In this document: positions 48,307 through 58,717 of the stretch, one piece after another
How positions within the stretch are numbered: position 1 is the first letter of the stretch
Layout: every line of letters starts with the position of its first letter
DNA from: an uncultured Collinsella sp.
GTDB lineage: Bacteria; Actinomycetota; Coriobacteriia; Coriobacteriales; Coriobacteriaceae
Length of the DNA stretch: 64,000 bases
Assembly: GCA_900544065.1 (NCBI GenBank)
Contig: UQTR01000001.1
Location: 30,833 to 94,832 of the forward strand
Reading direction: 5' to 3'
Program-made: the position numbers and the translations under genes
The notes under the pieces: generated by a model
What the model saw: only the letters and a program-made list of their open reading frames with translations
What the model was told of the DNA's origin: nothing
Databases searched by the model: none

Positions 48307-50675
48307 TAGCGCTCGCCTCCTTCCATGACGGCTGCAATTTCTTCTTGGGTAAGCCCCAGCTCCTCGGCGGAAAGCTGCGACTGTGCGATCTCCAGGTACG
48401 CCGGGCAGCCGTGCAGCAGCTCCTCGTGTGTGCCGGTGCCCACCACGTGGCCGTCGTCGAGCACGATAATCTGGTCGGCGTGCATGATGGTCGCGATACG
48501 CTGCGCCACGACCACGAGCGCGGCGTCGGTGACGTTTTTGGCGAGCTCCTCGCGCAGGCGCGCGTCGGTCTTGTAGTCAAGCGCGCTAAACGAATCATCG
48601 AAAACCACGATCTCGGGCTTCTTGGCCAGGGCGCGGGCGATGGCCAGGCGCTGGCGCTGACCACCCGAAACATTGGAGCCGCCCTGGCTGATGGGGGAGT
48701 CGTAACCTCCCTCACGCTCGGCGATAAAGTCCTCGGCTTGGGCGATGCGCGCGGCCTCGTGCATGTCCTCGTCGCTCACCATGTCGCCGGCAAACTTGAG
48801 GTTGCTCTCGACAGTGCCCGAGAACAGGCGACCCTGCTGCGGAATATAACCGATGCGGCGGCGCAGCTCGGAAAGGGTCATGTCGCGCACATCGACGCCG
48901 TCGAGCGAAATGCTGCCGCCCGTGACGTCGTACAGGCGCGGAATCAGCTGCACGAGCGTGGACTTGCCCGAGCCCGTGGAGCCAATGATGCCGAGCATCT
49001 GGCCGGCGTGCGTGGTGAAGTTTACGCCGCTAATGACGTCGGCGCGGGCATCGGGATACTGGAAGCTCACGTCACGGAAGGTGAGCTCGCCGCGCGGCGC
49101 GCTGGCAGCGGGCAGTTTGGGCGAGGCGGGGTCGTTGATGCTCGTGGGGCAGGTGATGACCTCTTCCACGCGCTCGGCTGCGACCTCGGCGCGGGGCAGG
49201 ATGACCGAAACCATGGTGAGGATCATAAACGCCATGACGATCTGCATGGTGTAGGAGATAAACGCCATCATGTTGCCGACCTGCATCACGCCGTCGGACA
49301 CGCCCTGCGCGCCAAACCAGACGATAAGCACGGTGATGCAGTTCATGACGAGCATCATGAGCGGCATCATAAAGCTCATGGCTCGGTTGGTGTAGAGCTG
49401 CGTGGTCATCAGGTCGAGCGAAGCCTTGTCAAAACGCTCGAGCTCATGCTCCTCGCGGTTGAACGAGCGGATGGGCATAAGGCCGTCGAGCAGCTCGCGG
49501 GCGGTAAGGTTCACACGGTCCACAAAGCTCTGCATCTTTTTGAACTTGGGCATGGTGAGGCCCATAAGCACGCCGACGACGGCCGAGACCGCGATGATGG
49601 CCACGGCGATGGTCCACTCCAGGCCGGTATGGTTGGCCAGGACGCGCATGACGGCGACGATGCCCATGACGGGGGCCATCAGGCACATGCGGATAAACAG
49701 GGTGGCGGCCATCTGAATCTGCTGAATGTCGTTGGTGCAGCGGGTGATGAGCGAGGCCTGGCTAAACTTGCCCACCTCGGCCGGCGAGAAGTGCATAACC
49801 TTGTTGAAGGTCTCGCGGCGCAGGTCACGGGCGATGGAGCAGGCGGTGCGCGAAGCCACGGCACCGGTCAGGATGGTGGCGACGAGCGACACGAGGCACA
49901 GTCCAAACATCGTGGTCGCCATGCGGCCCAGGTAGGCGTTCTGCACGTCGGCGGGGTCGATGCCCTGCGCCTTGTACTCGTCTTGCACATAGCTCACGGC
50001 GCGTTGGGTCACGATGGAACCCGACATGGAGCCCATTTTGTCCGCCATATCGTTGGCGCCCTCCACGAGCTTGCCCTGGTCGATTAGGCCGCCTTCAACG
50101 CCTAGACGCAGACCCTTCATGGTGATCTTACCGCCGTCGGCATCAATCTGCTTTTGCATATTCTGCGCCGCTGCGGCCTTCTGCTGCATCTCGGCGAGCT
50201 GCTCGGGCGTCATTGCCGCCATCTGCTCGGGGGTGGGCATGGCCTGAGCGGCGCCGCCATCGCTTGCCTCGGTAGATGCGCCGGTCATGTCGCCCATGGA
50301 GTTGGCATCGATGCCCTGGTTGAACGAAAGGACGACAGTCTCGGGCAGGCTCATGATGTCGGCAATCTTGCCGCCGTCGGCACGCTCCTCCTCGGTGCCC
50401 TTGTACGTTCGAATGCCGTTATTGTCCGCCTTGCTAAACACGGCCTCCACAGCCTTGGCATCCTTGGAGCTCATAAAGAGTTCGAGGTCGTCGAGCGATT
50501 CGGCACGGATGGTGTCAGGTACGGGCGAGGCGATACCGCCTTGCTGCACACCCACGTCGACGATGTCGCTCATATACGTAGGCAGCGCCAGATCGGCGTT
50601 GCAGCTGATTACGATAAGTACGATAGCTGCGAACAGTGCCAGGATATGTTTTTTAAAGAGCTTGAGAATCCTCAC
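48306..50675 (-). CDS. Heterodimeric ABC exporter, subunit with degenerate ATPase site
   Basis: This 789-aa half-transporter starts at GTG 50675, which overlaps the MarR stop (GTGA) behind AAGGAGAG. The first membrane helix (ILALFAAIVLIVISCNADLA) is followed by an inserted extracytoplasmic region of about 200 residues, including the Met/Gln-rich stretch PTPEQMAAMTPEQLAEMQQK, before the remaining helices. The ATPase has GSTGSGKSTL and VSGGQRQRLAIARAL, but Walker B reads VVFDDSFSALD, with aspartate for the catalytic glutamate, as in the degenerate half of asymmetric exporters. It works with the 46450 product. Confidence 0.9.
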   Translation of the reverse strand: MRILKLFKKHILALFAAIVLIVISCNADLALPTYMSDIVDVGVQQGGIASPVPDTIRAESLDDLELFMSSKDAKAVEAVFSKADNNGIRTYKGTEEERADGGKIADIMSLPETVVLSFNQGIDANSMGDMTGASTEASDGGAAQAMPTPEQMAAMTPEQLAEMQQKAAAAQNMQKQIDADGGKITMKGLRLGVEGGLIDQGKLVEGANDMADKMGSMSGSIVTQRAVSYVQDEYKAQGIDPADVQNAYLGRMATTMFGLCLVSLVATILTGAVASRTACSIARDLRRETFNKVMHFSPAEVGKFSQASLITRCTNDIQQIQMAATLFIRMCLMAPVMGIVAVMRVLANHTGLEWTIAVAIIAVSAVVGVLMGLTMPKFKKMQSFVDRVNLTARELLDGLMPIRSFNREEHELERFDKASLDLMTTQLYTNRAMSFMMPLMMLVMNCITVLIVWFGAQGVSDGVMQVGNMMAFISYTMQIVMAFMILTMVSVILPRAEVAAERVEEVITCPTSINDPASPKLPAASAPRGELTFRDVSFQYPDARADVISGVNFTTHAGQMLGIIGSTGSGKSTLVQLIPRLYDVTGGSISLDGVDVRDMTLSELRRRIGYIPQQGRLFSGTVESNLKFAGDMVSDEDMHEAARIAQAEDFIAEREGGYDSPISQGGSNVSGGQRQRLAIARALAKKPEIVVFDDSFSALDYKTDARLREELAKNVTDAALVVVAQRIATIMHADQIIVLDDGHVVGTGTHEELLHGCPAYLEIAQSQLSAEELGLTQEEIAAVMEGGER

Positions 50676-51121
50676 TTGGCATCTCTCCTTTCTTGATTGC
50701 GGTCGATAATTTCGTTGGCACGCCTTAGAAGACGCACCATCTCTTGGGTATCTGTTTCGCCAAGCTGCTCGAGGAAGGCCGCGGTGCGGTCCTCGAATTC
50801 CCGACGTTTGATTTCGATAACCTGGAATCCTTTGTCGGTCACCGTGACGTGTACGCGACGACGGTCGGTCTTTGAGTGCTCGCGCTCGACCCAACCCTTG
50901 GCCTCGAGGGCGCGCAGGATATTGGCGATACGGGCGCTCGAAACCCAGGCACGATCGGCGAGTTCGCTCGGTGTGAGTGAGCCGCCGGCGCGCATGAGGG
51001 CGCGCATGACGGCCATCTCGCCGCCGAGAGCTTTGTCCGCAAAGCGCGAAATTCGCTGATGCATGCTGCCAAACTCAGTTAAGAGCTGACGCCCAAGCTC
51101 ATGGAAATCGGTATCTTCCAC
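50672..51121 (-). CDS. MarR-family regulator of the ABC exporter
   Basis: This 149-aa dimeric repressor has a winged helix (LTPSELADRAWVSSARIANILRAL, WVEREHSKTDRRRVHVTVTD) with flanking helices, as in MarR. It starts at GTG 51121 after AGGGG. Its stop overlaps the exporter start by four bases, so the three genes form one operon. A perfect inverted repeat spans its own start codon (51113-51161), indicating autorepression relieved by a ligand, probably an exported compound. Confidence 0.92.
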   Translation of the reverse strand: MEDTDFHELGRQLLTEFGSMHQRISRFADKALGGEMAVMRALMRAGGSLTPSELADRAWVSSARIANILRALEAKGWVEREHSKTDRRRVHVTVTDKGFQVIEIKRREFEDRTAAFLEQLGETDTQEMVRLLRRANEIIDRNQERRDAK

Positions 51122-51161
51122 CGAAAACCCCTAACACTAGAAACTATTTTCGGTGGAAGAT
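51113..51161. promoter_or_regulatory. MarR operator overlapping the start codon
   Basis: ATCTTCCACCGAAAA (51113-51127) and its exact reverse complement (51147-51161) are separated by 19 bases. The inner arm covers the GTG start and first codons of marR, the outer arm the promoter region. Confidence 0.75.
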
Positions 51162-51372
51162 GATACCCCCATATGCGGGCCTCATGCAGTGGGCAATATA
51201 AAGAGCGCATAAAGACTTAAAATCATTCAATTCCTGAAGCGTTTCAAAGAACTATCATGCCCGCGGTTAGGCGAGGGGTTGTCACCACCATGACGACTGG
51301 GACTCATTTATCGCCACGCGCGATGCTCCAACTTCCCGCAAGGAGACACCTTACATAAAGGGGGATGGAGTC

Positions 51373-52122
51373 ATGGCATTTGACTTCACGGGCAAGACCG
51401 CGATTGTCACGGGCGGCACTCAGGGCATTGGCCTCGAGATCGCCAAGGGCATCGTCGCGGGCGGCGGACATGTCGCGCTCATCGCAAGGAACTCTGCTAA
51501 GGGCGAGGCCGCTGTGGCCGAGCTTGGCGAGGGCAACAAGTTCTATCAGCTCGATGTCGCCGATGCGACCAAGGCGCGCGAGACCGTCGAGCAGATTTTT
51601 ACGGACCTGCCGCAAACCAACATCCTGATCAACTGCGCTGGCGTCATCAGCACCAAGAAGTTCGACGAGATCGATGACACCGAGTGGCGTCGCACCATCG
51701 ACATCAACCTCAACGGTACCTTCACTATGATGAACGCCGTGTACCCGCACTTTAAGGCGGCCCATGCCGGCACTATCGTCAACGTGAGCTCTGTCGCTGG
51801 CAAGATCGGTGGCGGCCTGCTCGGCACCGCGGCCTACGCGAGCTCTAAGGCCGGTGTCAACGGCCTGACCAAGGCAGTCGCCAAGGAAGGCGGCAAGTTT
51901 GGCGTCCGCTGTAACGCCGTGTGCCCGTCGCTCACGTTGACCGATATGACCTCGATTCTCTCTGACGAGAACTCTCAGCGCATCATCAACGGTATTCCTC
52001 TGGGCCGCGCCGCCCAGGCCAGCGAGCCTGCGCAGATGGTGCTGTTCTTCGCTTCCGACCTCGCCAGCTTCGTGAACGGCGAGATCGGTGACTGCGACGG
52101 TGGCATCGTTCTGGACGGGTAA
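51373..52122 (+). CDS. SDR-family dehydrogenase, KduD-like
   Basis: This 249-aa NAD(P)-dependent short-chain dehydrogenase has the cofactor loop TGGTQGIG (residues 14-21), NCAG (near 90), the catalytic serine in NVSSVAG and the YASSK tyrosine-lysine pair. It is followed at 108 bp by a 2-keto-3-deoxygluconate permease, so a role like KduD (2-dehydro-3-deoxygluconate 5-dehydrogenase) or gluconate 5-dehydrogenase is likely. AAAGGGGGATGGAG precedes the ATG. The exact substrate is inferred from the neighbour only. Confidence 0.88.
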   Translation: MAFDFTGKTAIVTGGTQGIGLEIAKGIVAGGGHVALIARNSAKGEAAVAELGEGNKFYQLDVADATKARETVEQIFTDLPQTNILINCAGVISTKKFDEIDDTEWRRTIDINLNGTFTMMNAVYPHFKAAHAGTIVNVSSVAGKIGGGLLGTAAYASSKAGVNGLTKAVAKEGGKFGVRCNAVCPSLTLTDMTSILSDENSQRIINGIPLGRAAQASEPAQMVLFFASDLASFVNGEIGDCDGGIVLDG

Positions 52123-52230
52123 TACTCCGCGACGATTATTCGGCGACGGCTCCTGCGACTCGGGACCGTCGCCTTCTTTCTGGCACAGGAGCGTGCGACC
52201 GCGTGCCACACGCATCAAAAGGAGATATAA

Positions 52231-53247
52231 ATGAGTGAATCGACTGTGCCGGCGGCGCCGGCGGCAAAGGAGCCGTTCTTTAAGATGTCCTCCATCCCGG
52301 GTGCCAATATTTTGGTGCCGCTTCTGCTGGGCTGCCTGCTCAACACGCTATTCCCCGATCTGTTCAAAACGCTCGGCAGCTTTACGCTTGGCATGACCCA
52401 GCAGGGTGCAGGCCCGCTCGTGGGCGCTTTTTTGCTTATCGTCGGTACGACGATTTCGTTTAAGAGTGCTCCTGCCGCCGCTGCCCGCGGTGCCATCATC
52501 ATCGCCGTCAAGCAAATCGTGGTCGTTGCCGTGTCGCTGCTCATCCTTTATGTGTTCAACGACAACCTGTTTGGCATCTCTGCCATGGTGATGCTGGCGG
52601 CTTGCACCGGCGCCAACAACGCTATGTACGCTGGTCTGATGGGCACCATGGGCAATGAGGCCGAGCGTGGCGCTGTCGCAATCACCACGCTCGTTGTCGG
52701 CCCTCCGGTCACGATGATCGTGCTCGGCGCTGCCGGCCAGGCTCCGATCGGCTGGTCGCTCGTGGGTGCCATCCTGCCGATCGTCGTCGGCATTATTCTG
52801 GGCAACGTCTTCCCCAGCTTTAAGAAGATGATGGCACCGGCACTTTCCGCCGTCATCGTGCTCGTCTTCTTTGCCATGGGCTCGACCATGACCTTTGGCC
52901 AGCTCATTAATGGCGGTCTTCCCGGTATTCTGCTCGGCGTGATCTGCTCGGTGATCTTTGCAATTCCCGTCATCGCGGTCGACAAGCTCACGGGCGGCAC
53001 GGGTGTCGCAGGTGCGGCCATTTCGAGCTGCGCCGGAGCCAATGTGGCTACGCCTGCTGCCATGGCAAGCGTCAACGGGGCCATGTACGGTGGCGCCGTG
53101 CTCGCGACGGCTACGGCACAGGTTGCTGCCTGCGCAATCGTGACGGCTATATTGACCCCGCTGGTCACCAGCTGGTGCTACAAGCATTTTGAGGGCCAGC
53201 AGAGCAACAGCAAGGCAACGACCGACAAGGCTTCCGCAGCCGCCTAA
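52231..53247 (+). CDS. kdgT: 2-keto-3-deoxygluconate permease
   Basis: This 338-aa membrane protein has about ten hydrophobic segments and follows the KdgT pattern: IPGANILVPLLLGCLLNTLFP near the start, ACTGANNAMYAGLMGTMGNE near residue 130 and ISSCAGANVATPAAMASVNG near 275. It imports 2-keto-3-deoxygluconate by proton symport. AAAAGGAGA precedes the ATG. Together with the SDR gene it suggests use of a uronic-acid breakdown product from pectin or host glycosaminoglycans. No KdgK or KdgA is in the window. Confidence 0.9.
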   Translation: MSESTVPAAPAAKEPFFKMSSIPGANILVPLLLGCLLNTLFPDLFKTLGSFTLGMTQQGAGPLVGAFLLIVGTTISFKSAPAAAARGAIIIAVKQIVVVAVSLLILYVFNDNLFGISAMVMLAACTGANNAMYAGLMGTMGNEAERGAVAITTLVVGPPVTMIVLGAAGQAPIGWSLVGAILPIVVGIILGNVFPSFKKMMAPALSAVIVLVFFAMGSTMTFGQLINGGLPGILLGVICSVIFAIPVIAVDKLTGGTGVAGAAISSCAGANVATPAAMASVNGAMYGGAVLATATAQVAACAIVTAILTPLVTSWCYKHFEGQQSNSKATTDKASAAA

Positions 53248-53288
53248 TGCCAAACGGCAATCAAAGCTAAATAACTAGCCACGCCATA

Positions 53289-53320
53289 GGGCGGCCCCGG
53301 GGGAAATCCCGTGGCCGCCC
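53289..53320 (+). terminator. Terminator of kdgT
   Basis: GGGCGGCC (53289-53296) pairs with GGCCGCCC (53313-53320), with further pairing CGGG/CCCG inside. A second small hairpin TTCAG-TTT-CTGAA follows directly. Confidence 0.75.
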
Positions 53321-53716
53321 TTCAGTTTCTGAAGGGTCTCTGGGGTACTTTACCCTGATAAAGCTGACATAACAGCTAGAGTGAACGTCGTACAAAGGCA
53401 AGGAAAAATACCAAAGAAATCGGTGAACGGTAGTTGTTCGCGCTCGCATTTCCTGCGGGTTTGTAAAAAACGCCATTATGATATAAAAAAAGAAACATAT
53501 AACAGCCCAGATGGAGAGGGTCGCTATGTTATCCTTCTCAAACGGGTGAAATCTTGGGTTTTGGGTTGTAGTTCCAAGGTGGATAAACGTTTTCCCTACA
53601 CCAACGTGTGGTGAAGAACGGAAGAAGCCGGTAGTGCAAGCCGAACATTCAAGAATTCAATAAGCAGCGGTGTGAGAGAGCGCCGCATTACACGTAACTA
53701 GGAGCGTGGTTACACA
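53321..53716 (+). other. Long pflB leader and promoter region
   Basis: CGGTGAACGGTAGTTGTTCG at 53421-53440 closely matches a string in the lacA control region. TATGAT is at 53478-53483 in an AT-rich tract. The remaining 230 bases up to pflB look like an untranslated leader; the short open frame at 53381-53614 has no ribosome site and I do not call it. Confidence 0.5.
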
Positions 53717-55768
<2,052 letters not shown>

Positions 55769-55770
55769 CT

Positions 55771-55830
55771 ATTGTTAGTGCTATACTAACAATAACGATT
55801 ACTGATTAGCGCGCCGGTTTCGGCCGGCGC
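55771..55830 (+). promoter_or_regulatory. Two hairpins between the PFL core and radical-domain genes
   Basis: ATTGTTAGT/ACTAACAAT (55771-55779 with 55785-55793) and GCGCCGG/CCGGCGC (55811-55817 with 55824-55830) lie in the 85-bp gap. Neither has a T-run. They could set the ratio of the two subunits by RNA processing, partial termination or stability. AAGGAG follows at 55841-55846. Confidence 0.6.
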
Positions 55831-55853
55831 CTATCAATCGAAGGAGACACATT

Positions 55854-56105
55854 ATGAAGGTTTCTGAAGTTTCCGAGACTCAGGCCGATAACCTGGTCCA
55901 CATGCTCGACGCTTACGCCGAGAAGGGTGGCCACCACCTGAACATCAACGTCTTCAACCGTGAGACGCTGCTCGACGCTCAGGCTCACCCCGAGAAGTAC
56001 CCGCAGCTGACCATCCGCGTTTCCGGCTATGCCGTGAACTTCCACACGCTCACCAAGGAGCAGCAGGACGAGGTCATTGCGCGTACCTTCCACAACAAGT
56101 TCTAA
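55854..56105 (+). CDS. grcA: Stand-alone glycyl-radical domain of pyruvate formate-lyase
   Basis: This 83-aa protein is the C-terminal radical domain of PFL. NLVHMLDAYAEKGGHHLNINV, NRETLLDA and HPEKYPQLTIRVSGYAVNF align directly with the end of E. coli PflB, and Gly58 in RVSGYAV is the radical-bearing glycine. It has its own ATG and ribosome site (AAGGAG 8 bases upstream). In E. coli the related GrcA (YfiD) repairs oxygen-damaged PFL as a spare part; here the small protein appears to be an obligatory subunit, as the core lacks the domain. It is shorter than GrcA (127 aa). Confidence 0.95.
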   Translation: MKVSEVSETQADNLVHMLDAYAEKGGHHLNINVFNRETLLDAQAHPEKYPQLTIRVSGYAVNFHTLTKEQQDEVIARTFHNKF

Positions 56106-56122
56106 AGGGGTTTAACTCCCGC

Positions 56123-56264
56123 AGGATCGCCGGGCCGTCTTGGGTTACTTTCCAAAACGTCCTCGGACATGCAAAGGGCTCCGCTGCGCGCTTCGCGCGG
56201 CGGAGCCCTTTGCGTCCTGCGGAATATTTTGGAAAGTAACCCAAAGCGGCCCGGCGGGGGTCCT
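56123..56264. repeat. Nested-hairpin element, TCGTCCTCGG family (copy 2)
   Basis: The outer stem includes TGGGTTACTTTCCAAAA (56141-56157 with 56227-56243), GCCGGGCCG (56129-56137 with 56247-56255) and AGGA/TCCT at the ends. Then come core CGTCCTCGGACAT, an inner 14-bp stem (56171-56184 with 56200-56213), loop TGCGCGCTTCGCGCG and core GTCCTGCGGAATA. It starts 17 bases after the radical-domain stop. Confidence 0.88.
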
Positions 56265-56541
56265 GTGTAGTCACCCTTTAGGCGGAACTTTCCTAATGGG
56301 TTGAGCGTTCTGGATACTTGCTTGCTACCGTTTATCGCGTATAGCTACCGTTTGCGGAATAAGTAACACTCCTTAATAAACCGTGTAGAATCTCAGATAA
56401 GCACGGAGTTTTCCAGGGAGACGCTGTCCTTTGTTGTGTGCAAGGGGCGGCGTCTCTTTGGCGCTTGGACGCCGTTGTACAACAGTGCGGCGGTGCGTGC
56501 CATGTATTGAAAAGCCAATGTCGAGATGGGTCGTGATATTA

Positions 56542-57396
56542 ATGGGCAAGTACGTAATCGTGGTCGAGTCTGGGTCGGATGTGACGCCGGAGCTCTGCGA
56601 GCGCTACGGCATCGTGCGCGTGCCCATGCATGTCACGATTGGTGACGAGACCGTCGAGGACGGCTCGATCGATCCGCTCGAGATTTATTCGCGCTGCAAT
56701 GAGTTTGGCGTGATGCCCAAGACCAGTGGCTGCGCGCCTGCGGATTTTGCTCACGTGTACGACCGCATTCACGCTGAGCAGCCCGACGCGACTATTTTGC
56801 ATCTTGCATATTCCGAGGCCACGACCTGTTCGCATCAGTCCTCAAAGATTGCGGCCCAGGGGCGCGACTACGTGTTCTCCATGGACACGCGCTTTGTCTC
56901 GGTAGGCCAGTCGCTTGTTGTCGTCGAGACCGCCAAATACATCGAGGCTCACCCCGATGCCACCGTCGACGAGATCTTTGCATTTACGAACTCCGTCATG
57001 GACCGTGTGCTGCTGGGCTTTGTTCCTACCGACCTAGCCTTTCTTAAGGCGGGCGGTCGTCTGTCCAACGTCGCGTTCCTTGGCGCCCACCTGCTCAAGA
57101 TTAAGCCCTGCATTGAGGTAACGGGCGGTAAGTTTGTGGCGACCAAGAAGTTCCGCGGCTCTATGCTCAAGTGCGCCCGTGCCTTTATTGACCACATGGT
57201 TGCCAAGGGCGAGATTGACTACTCGCACATTGGCCTGGCGTATTCGGTAGGTCTTTCCGAGGAGCTGCGCGACGACATGGAAGTCTATGCGCACGACCTG
57301 GGCTTTAAGGACATTACCTGGACTCAGGTCGGCGGCGTCATCTCGAGCCATTGCGGCCCGACCGCCTTCGGCGCGGTGCTTACGCTTAAGGCGTAA
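56542..57396 (+). CDS. DegV-family fatty-acid-binding protein
   Basis: This 284-aa protein has the DegV pattern: an N-terminal strand-loop VIVVESGSDVTPELCERYGI, PKTSGCAPADF near residue 60, LHLAYSEATTCSHQSSKIAA near 85, FLKAGGRLSNVAFLGAHLLKIKPCI near 165 and HCGPTAFG at the end. DegV/FakB proteins bind a fatty acid and present it to the kinase FakA. The start is ATG 56542 or GTG 56533; both are close to GAGATGGG. A TAGAAT box lies at 56386-56391. It stands between the PFL genes and their activase without clear functional link. Confidence 0.87.
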   Translation: MGKYVIVVESGSDVTPELCERYGIVRVPMHVTIGDETVEDGSIDPLEIYSRCNEFGVMPKTSGCAPADFAHVYDRIHAEQPDATILHLAYSEATTCSHQSSKIAAQGRDYVFSMDTRFVSVGQSLVVVETAKYIEAHPDATVDEIFAFTNSVMDRVLLGFVPTDLAFLKAGGRLSNVAFLGAHLLKIKPCIEVTGGKFVATKKFRGSMLKCARAFIDHMVAKGEIDYSHIGLAYSVGLSEELRDDMEVYAHDLGFKDITWTQVGGVISSHCGPTAFGAVLTLKA

Positions 57397-57582
57397 GGCC
57401 TGGCGTCTATCGATATCTATTGCCTCGGCGGCGGGTGGGTTGTGACAACCTTCCCGCCGCTTTTGTGTGGGGCCAAATAGAACAACCCAATTGACCACTA
57501 AACCGTTTCACCATCATGCGTATGGGCTAGAATGGCTCTGGCATTTATGTAACTAAAACCAATGAGAGGCAAGGTAGCGGGA

Positions 57583-58401
57583 ATGGCTGAGATGACGCTC
57601 GAGGGTGTGGACGCTCGTCCCGAGGACTCCGCGTTTGCCCTGGGCCGCGTACATTCGATTGAAACGATGGGTACGGTCGACGGACCCGGCATCCGCTTCG
57701 TAGTGTTTGTCCAAGGCTGTCCCATGCGCTGCGCGTATTGCCACAATCCCGATACCTGGTCTGTTAACGGCGGCACCATGGTGACCGTCGAGCACCTGAT
57801 GGACGAGTTCCAGAGCAACCATGAGTTCTATCGCAGCGGCGGCATTACGGTTTCGGGTGGCGAGCCGCTCCTACAGCCTGAGTTTTTGGCCGACCTGTTC
57901 CGTGCAATGCACAACAACTCCGATGGCCGCGTGCATACCTGCTTGGACAGCTGCGGCTATGCGTTCGATCCCAACCACCCCGAGAAGTTCGATGCCGTTC
58001 TCAACGAGACCGACATGGTGCTGCTCGACATCAAGCATGCCGATCCGGCTGAGCATAAAAAGCTGACCGGTTGTGATCCCGCACGCATCCTGGCGTTTGG
58101 CGATGAGCTTGCACGTCGCAAGATCAAGGTCGTTATCCGCCACGTGGTGGTGCCGGGCATTACCGACACGGTGGAGGAGTGCGAGAAGCTCGGTCGCCTC
58201 ATCGCTCCATGGCACAACGTGGTGGGCCTGGAAATGCTGCCGTATCACACGATGGGTGTCGTCAAGTACGAGCAACTGGGCATTCCCTATAAGCTCGAGG
58301 GCGTGCCCCAGATGGATACCGCGCGTATGCCCGAGCTGCGCAATGCCGTTATGGCCGGCATGAAAGAGCGCCGTGCGGAGCTAAAAAACGCCATCGGCTA
58401 G
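57583..58401 (+). CDS. pflA: Pyruvate formate-lyase activating enzyme
   Basis: This 272-aa radical-SAM enzyme generates the glycyl radical on PFL. It shows GTVDGPGIRFVVFVQGCPMR, the CxxxCxxC cluster motif in GCPMRCAYC, GGITVSGGEPLLQPEF and the EMLPYHTMGVVKY region typical of PflA. I use ATG 57583 with AGGCAAGG upstream; ATG 57562 would add seven residues. In this organism it must act on a radical domain that is a separate 83-aa protein, either alone or docked on the core. Confidence 0.93.
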   Translation: MAEMTLEGVDARPEDSAFALGRVHSIETMGTVDGPGIRFVVFVQGCPMRCAYCHNPDTWSVNGGTMVTVEHLMDEFQSNHEFYRSGGITVSGGEPLLQPEFLADLFRAMHNNSDGRVHTCLDSCGYAFDPNHPEKFDAVLNETDMVLLDIKHADPAEHKKLTGCDPARILAFGDELARRKIKVVIRHVVVPGITDTVEECEKLGRLIAPWHNVVGLEMLPYHTMGVVKYEQLGIPYKLEGVPQMDTARMPELRNAVMAGMKERRAELKNAIG

Positions 58402-58492
58402 CGTGCCATTTTTGCGCCCCAAAGGCACTCATTGGGGACAGACTTAAATGAGCGCCCCTGGGCACCAAGTTGATTGCCAAAGAGCCCCGTCA

Positions 58493-58559
58493 AGTTGCGG
58501 TGGAATAGTTCTTGTTTTTCGGCTTATGCCGCCCAAACAGGAACTATTTCACCGCAACT
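58493..58559. repeat. 67-nt hairpin with 25-bp stem
   Basis: Arms 58493-58517 and 58535-58559 pair over 25 bp with two G-U pairs (core GCGGTGGAATAGTTC). The loop holds a small GGC-TTAT-GCC hairpin. It lies in the 316-bp gap after pflA; TTGGGGACAGAC, a dispersed string, is just upstream. No T-run follows. Confidence 0.75.
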
Positions 58560-58717
58560 GCGTTTTGGGTAGAGATGTGCAACAGAATTGGCAAAAATGC
58601 ATAGAAACGCTTGTGGTTTCTTTAAAGACACCTTAAACGCCGCTGAATATCTTTGGAAAGAAATGCCTGCTCGGTATCATGCTGCTCGTATATAAACGGT
58701 AGCAGTCAGGAGACCAC

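Noticed and set aside
53381..53614. Small protein gene in the pflB leader
   Set aside because: It has no ribosome site, ends without relation to pflB and its composition does not look like the neighbours; an untranslated leader is simpler.
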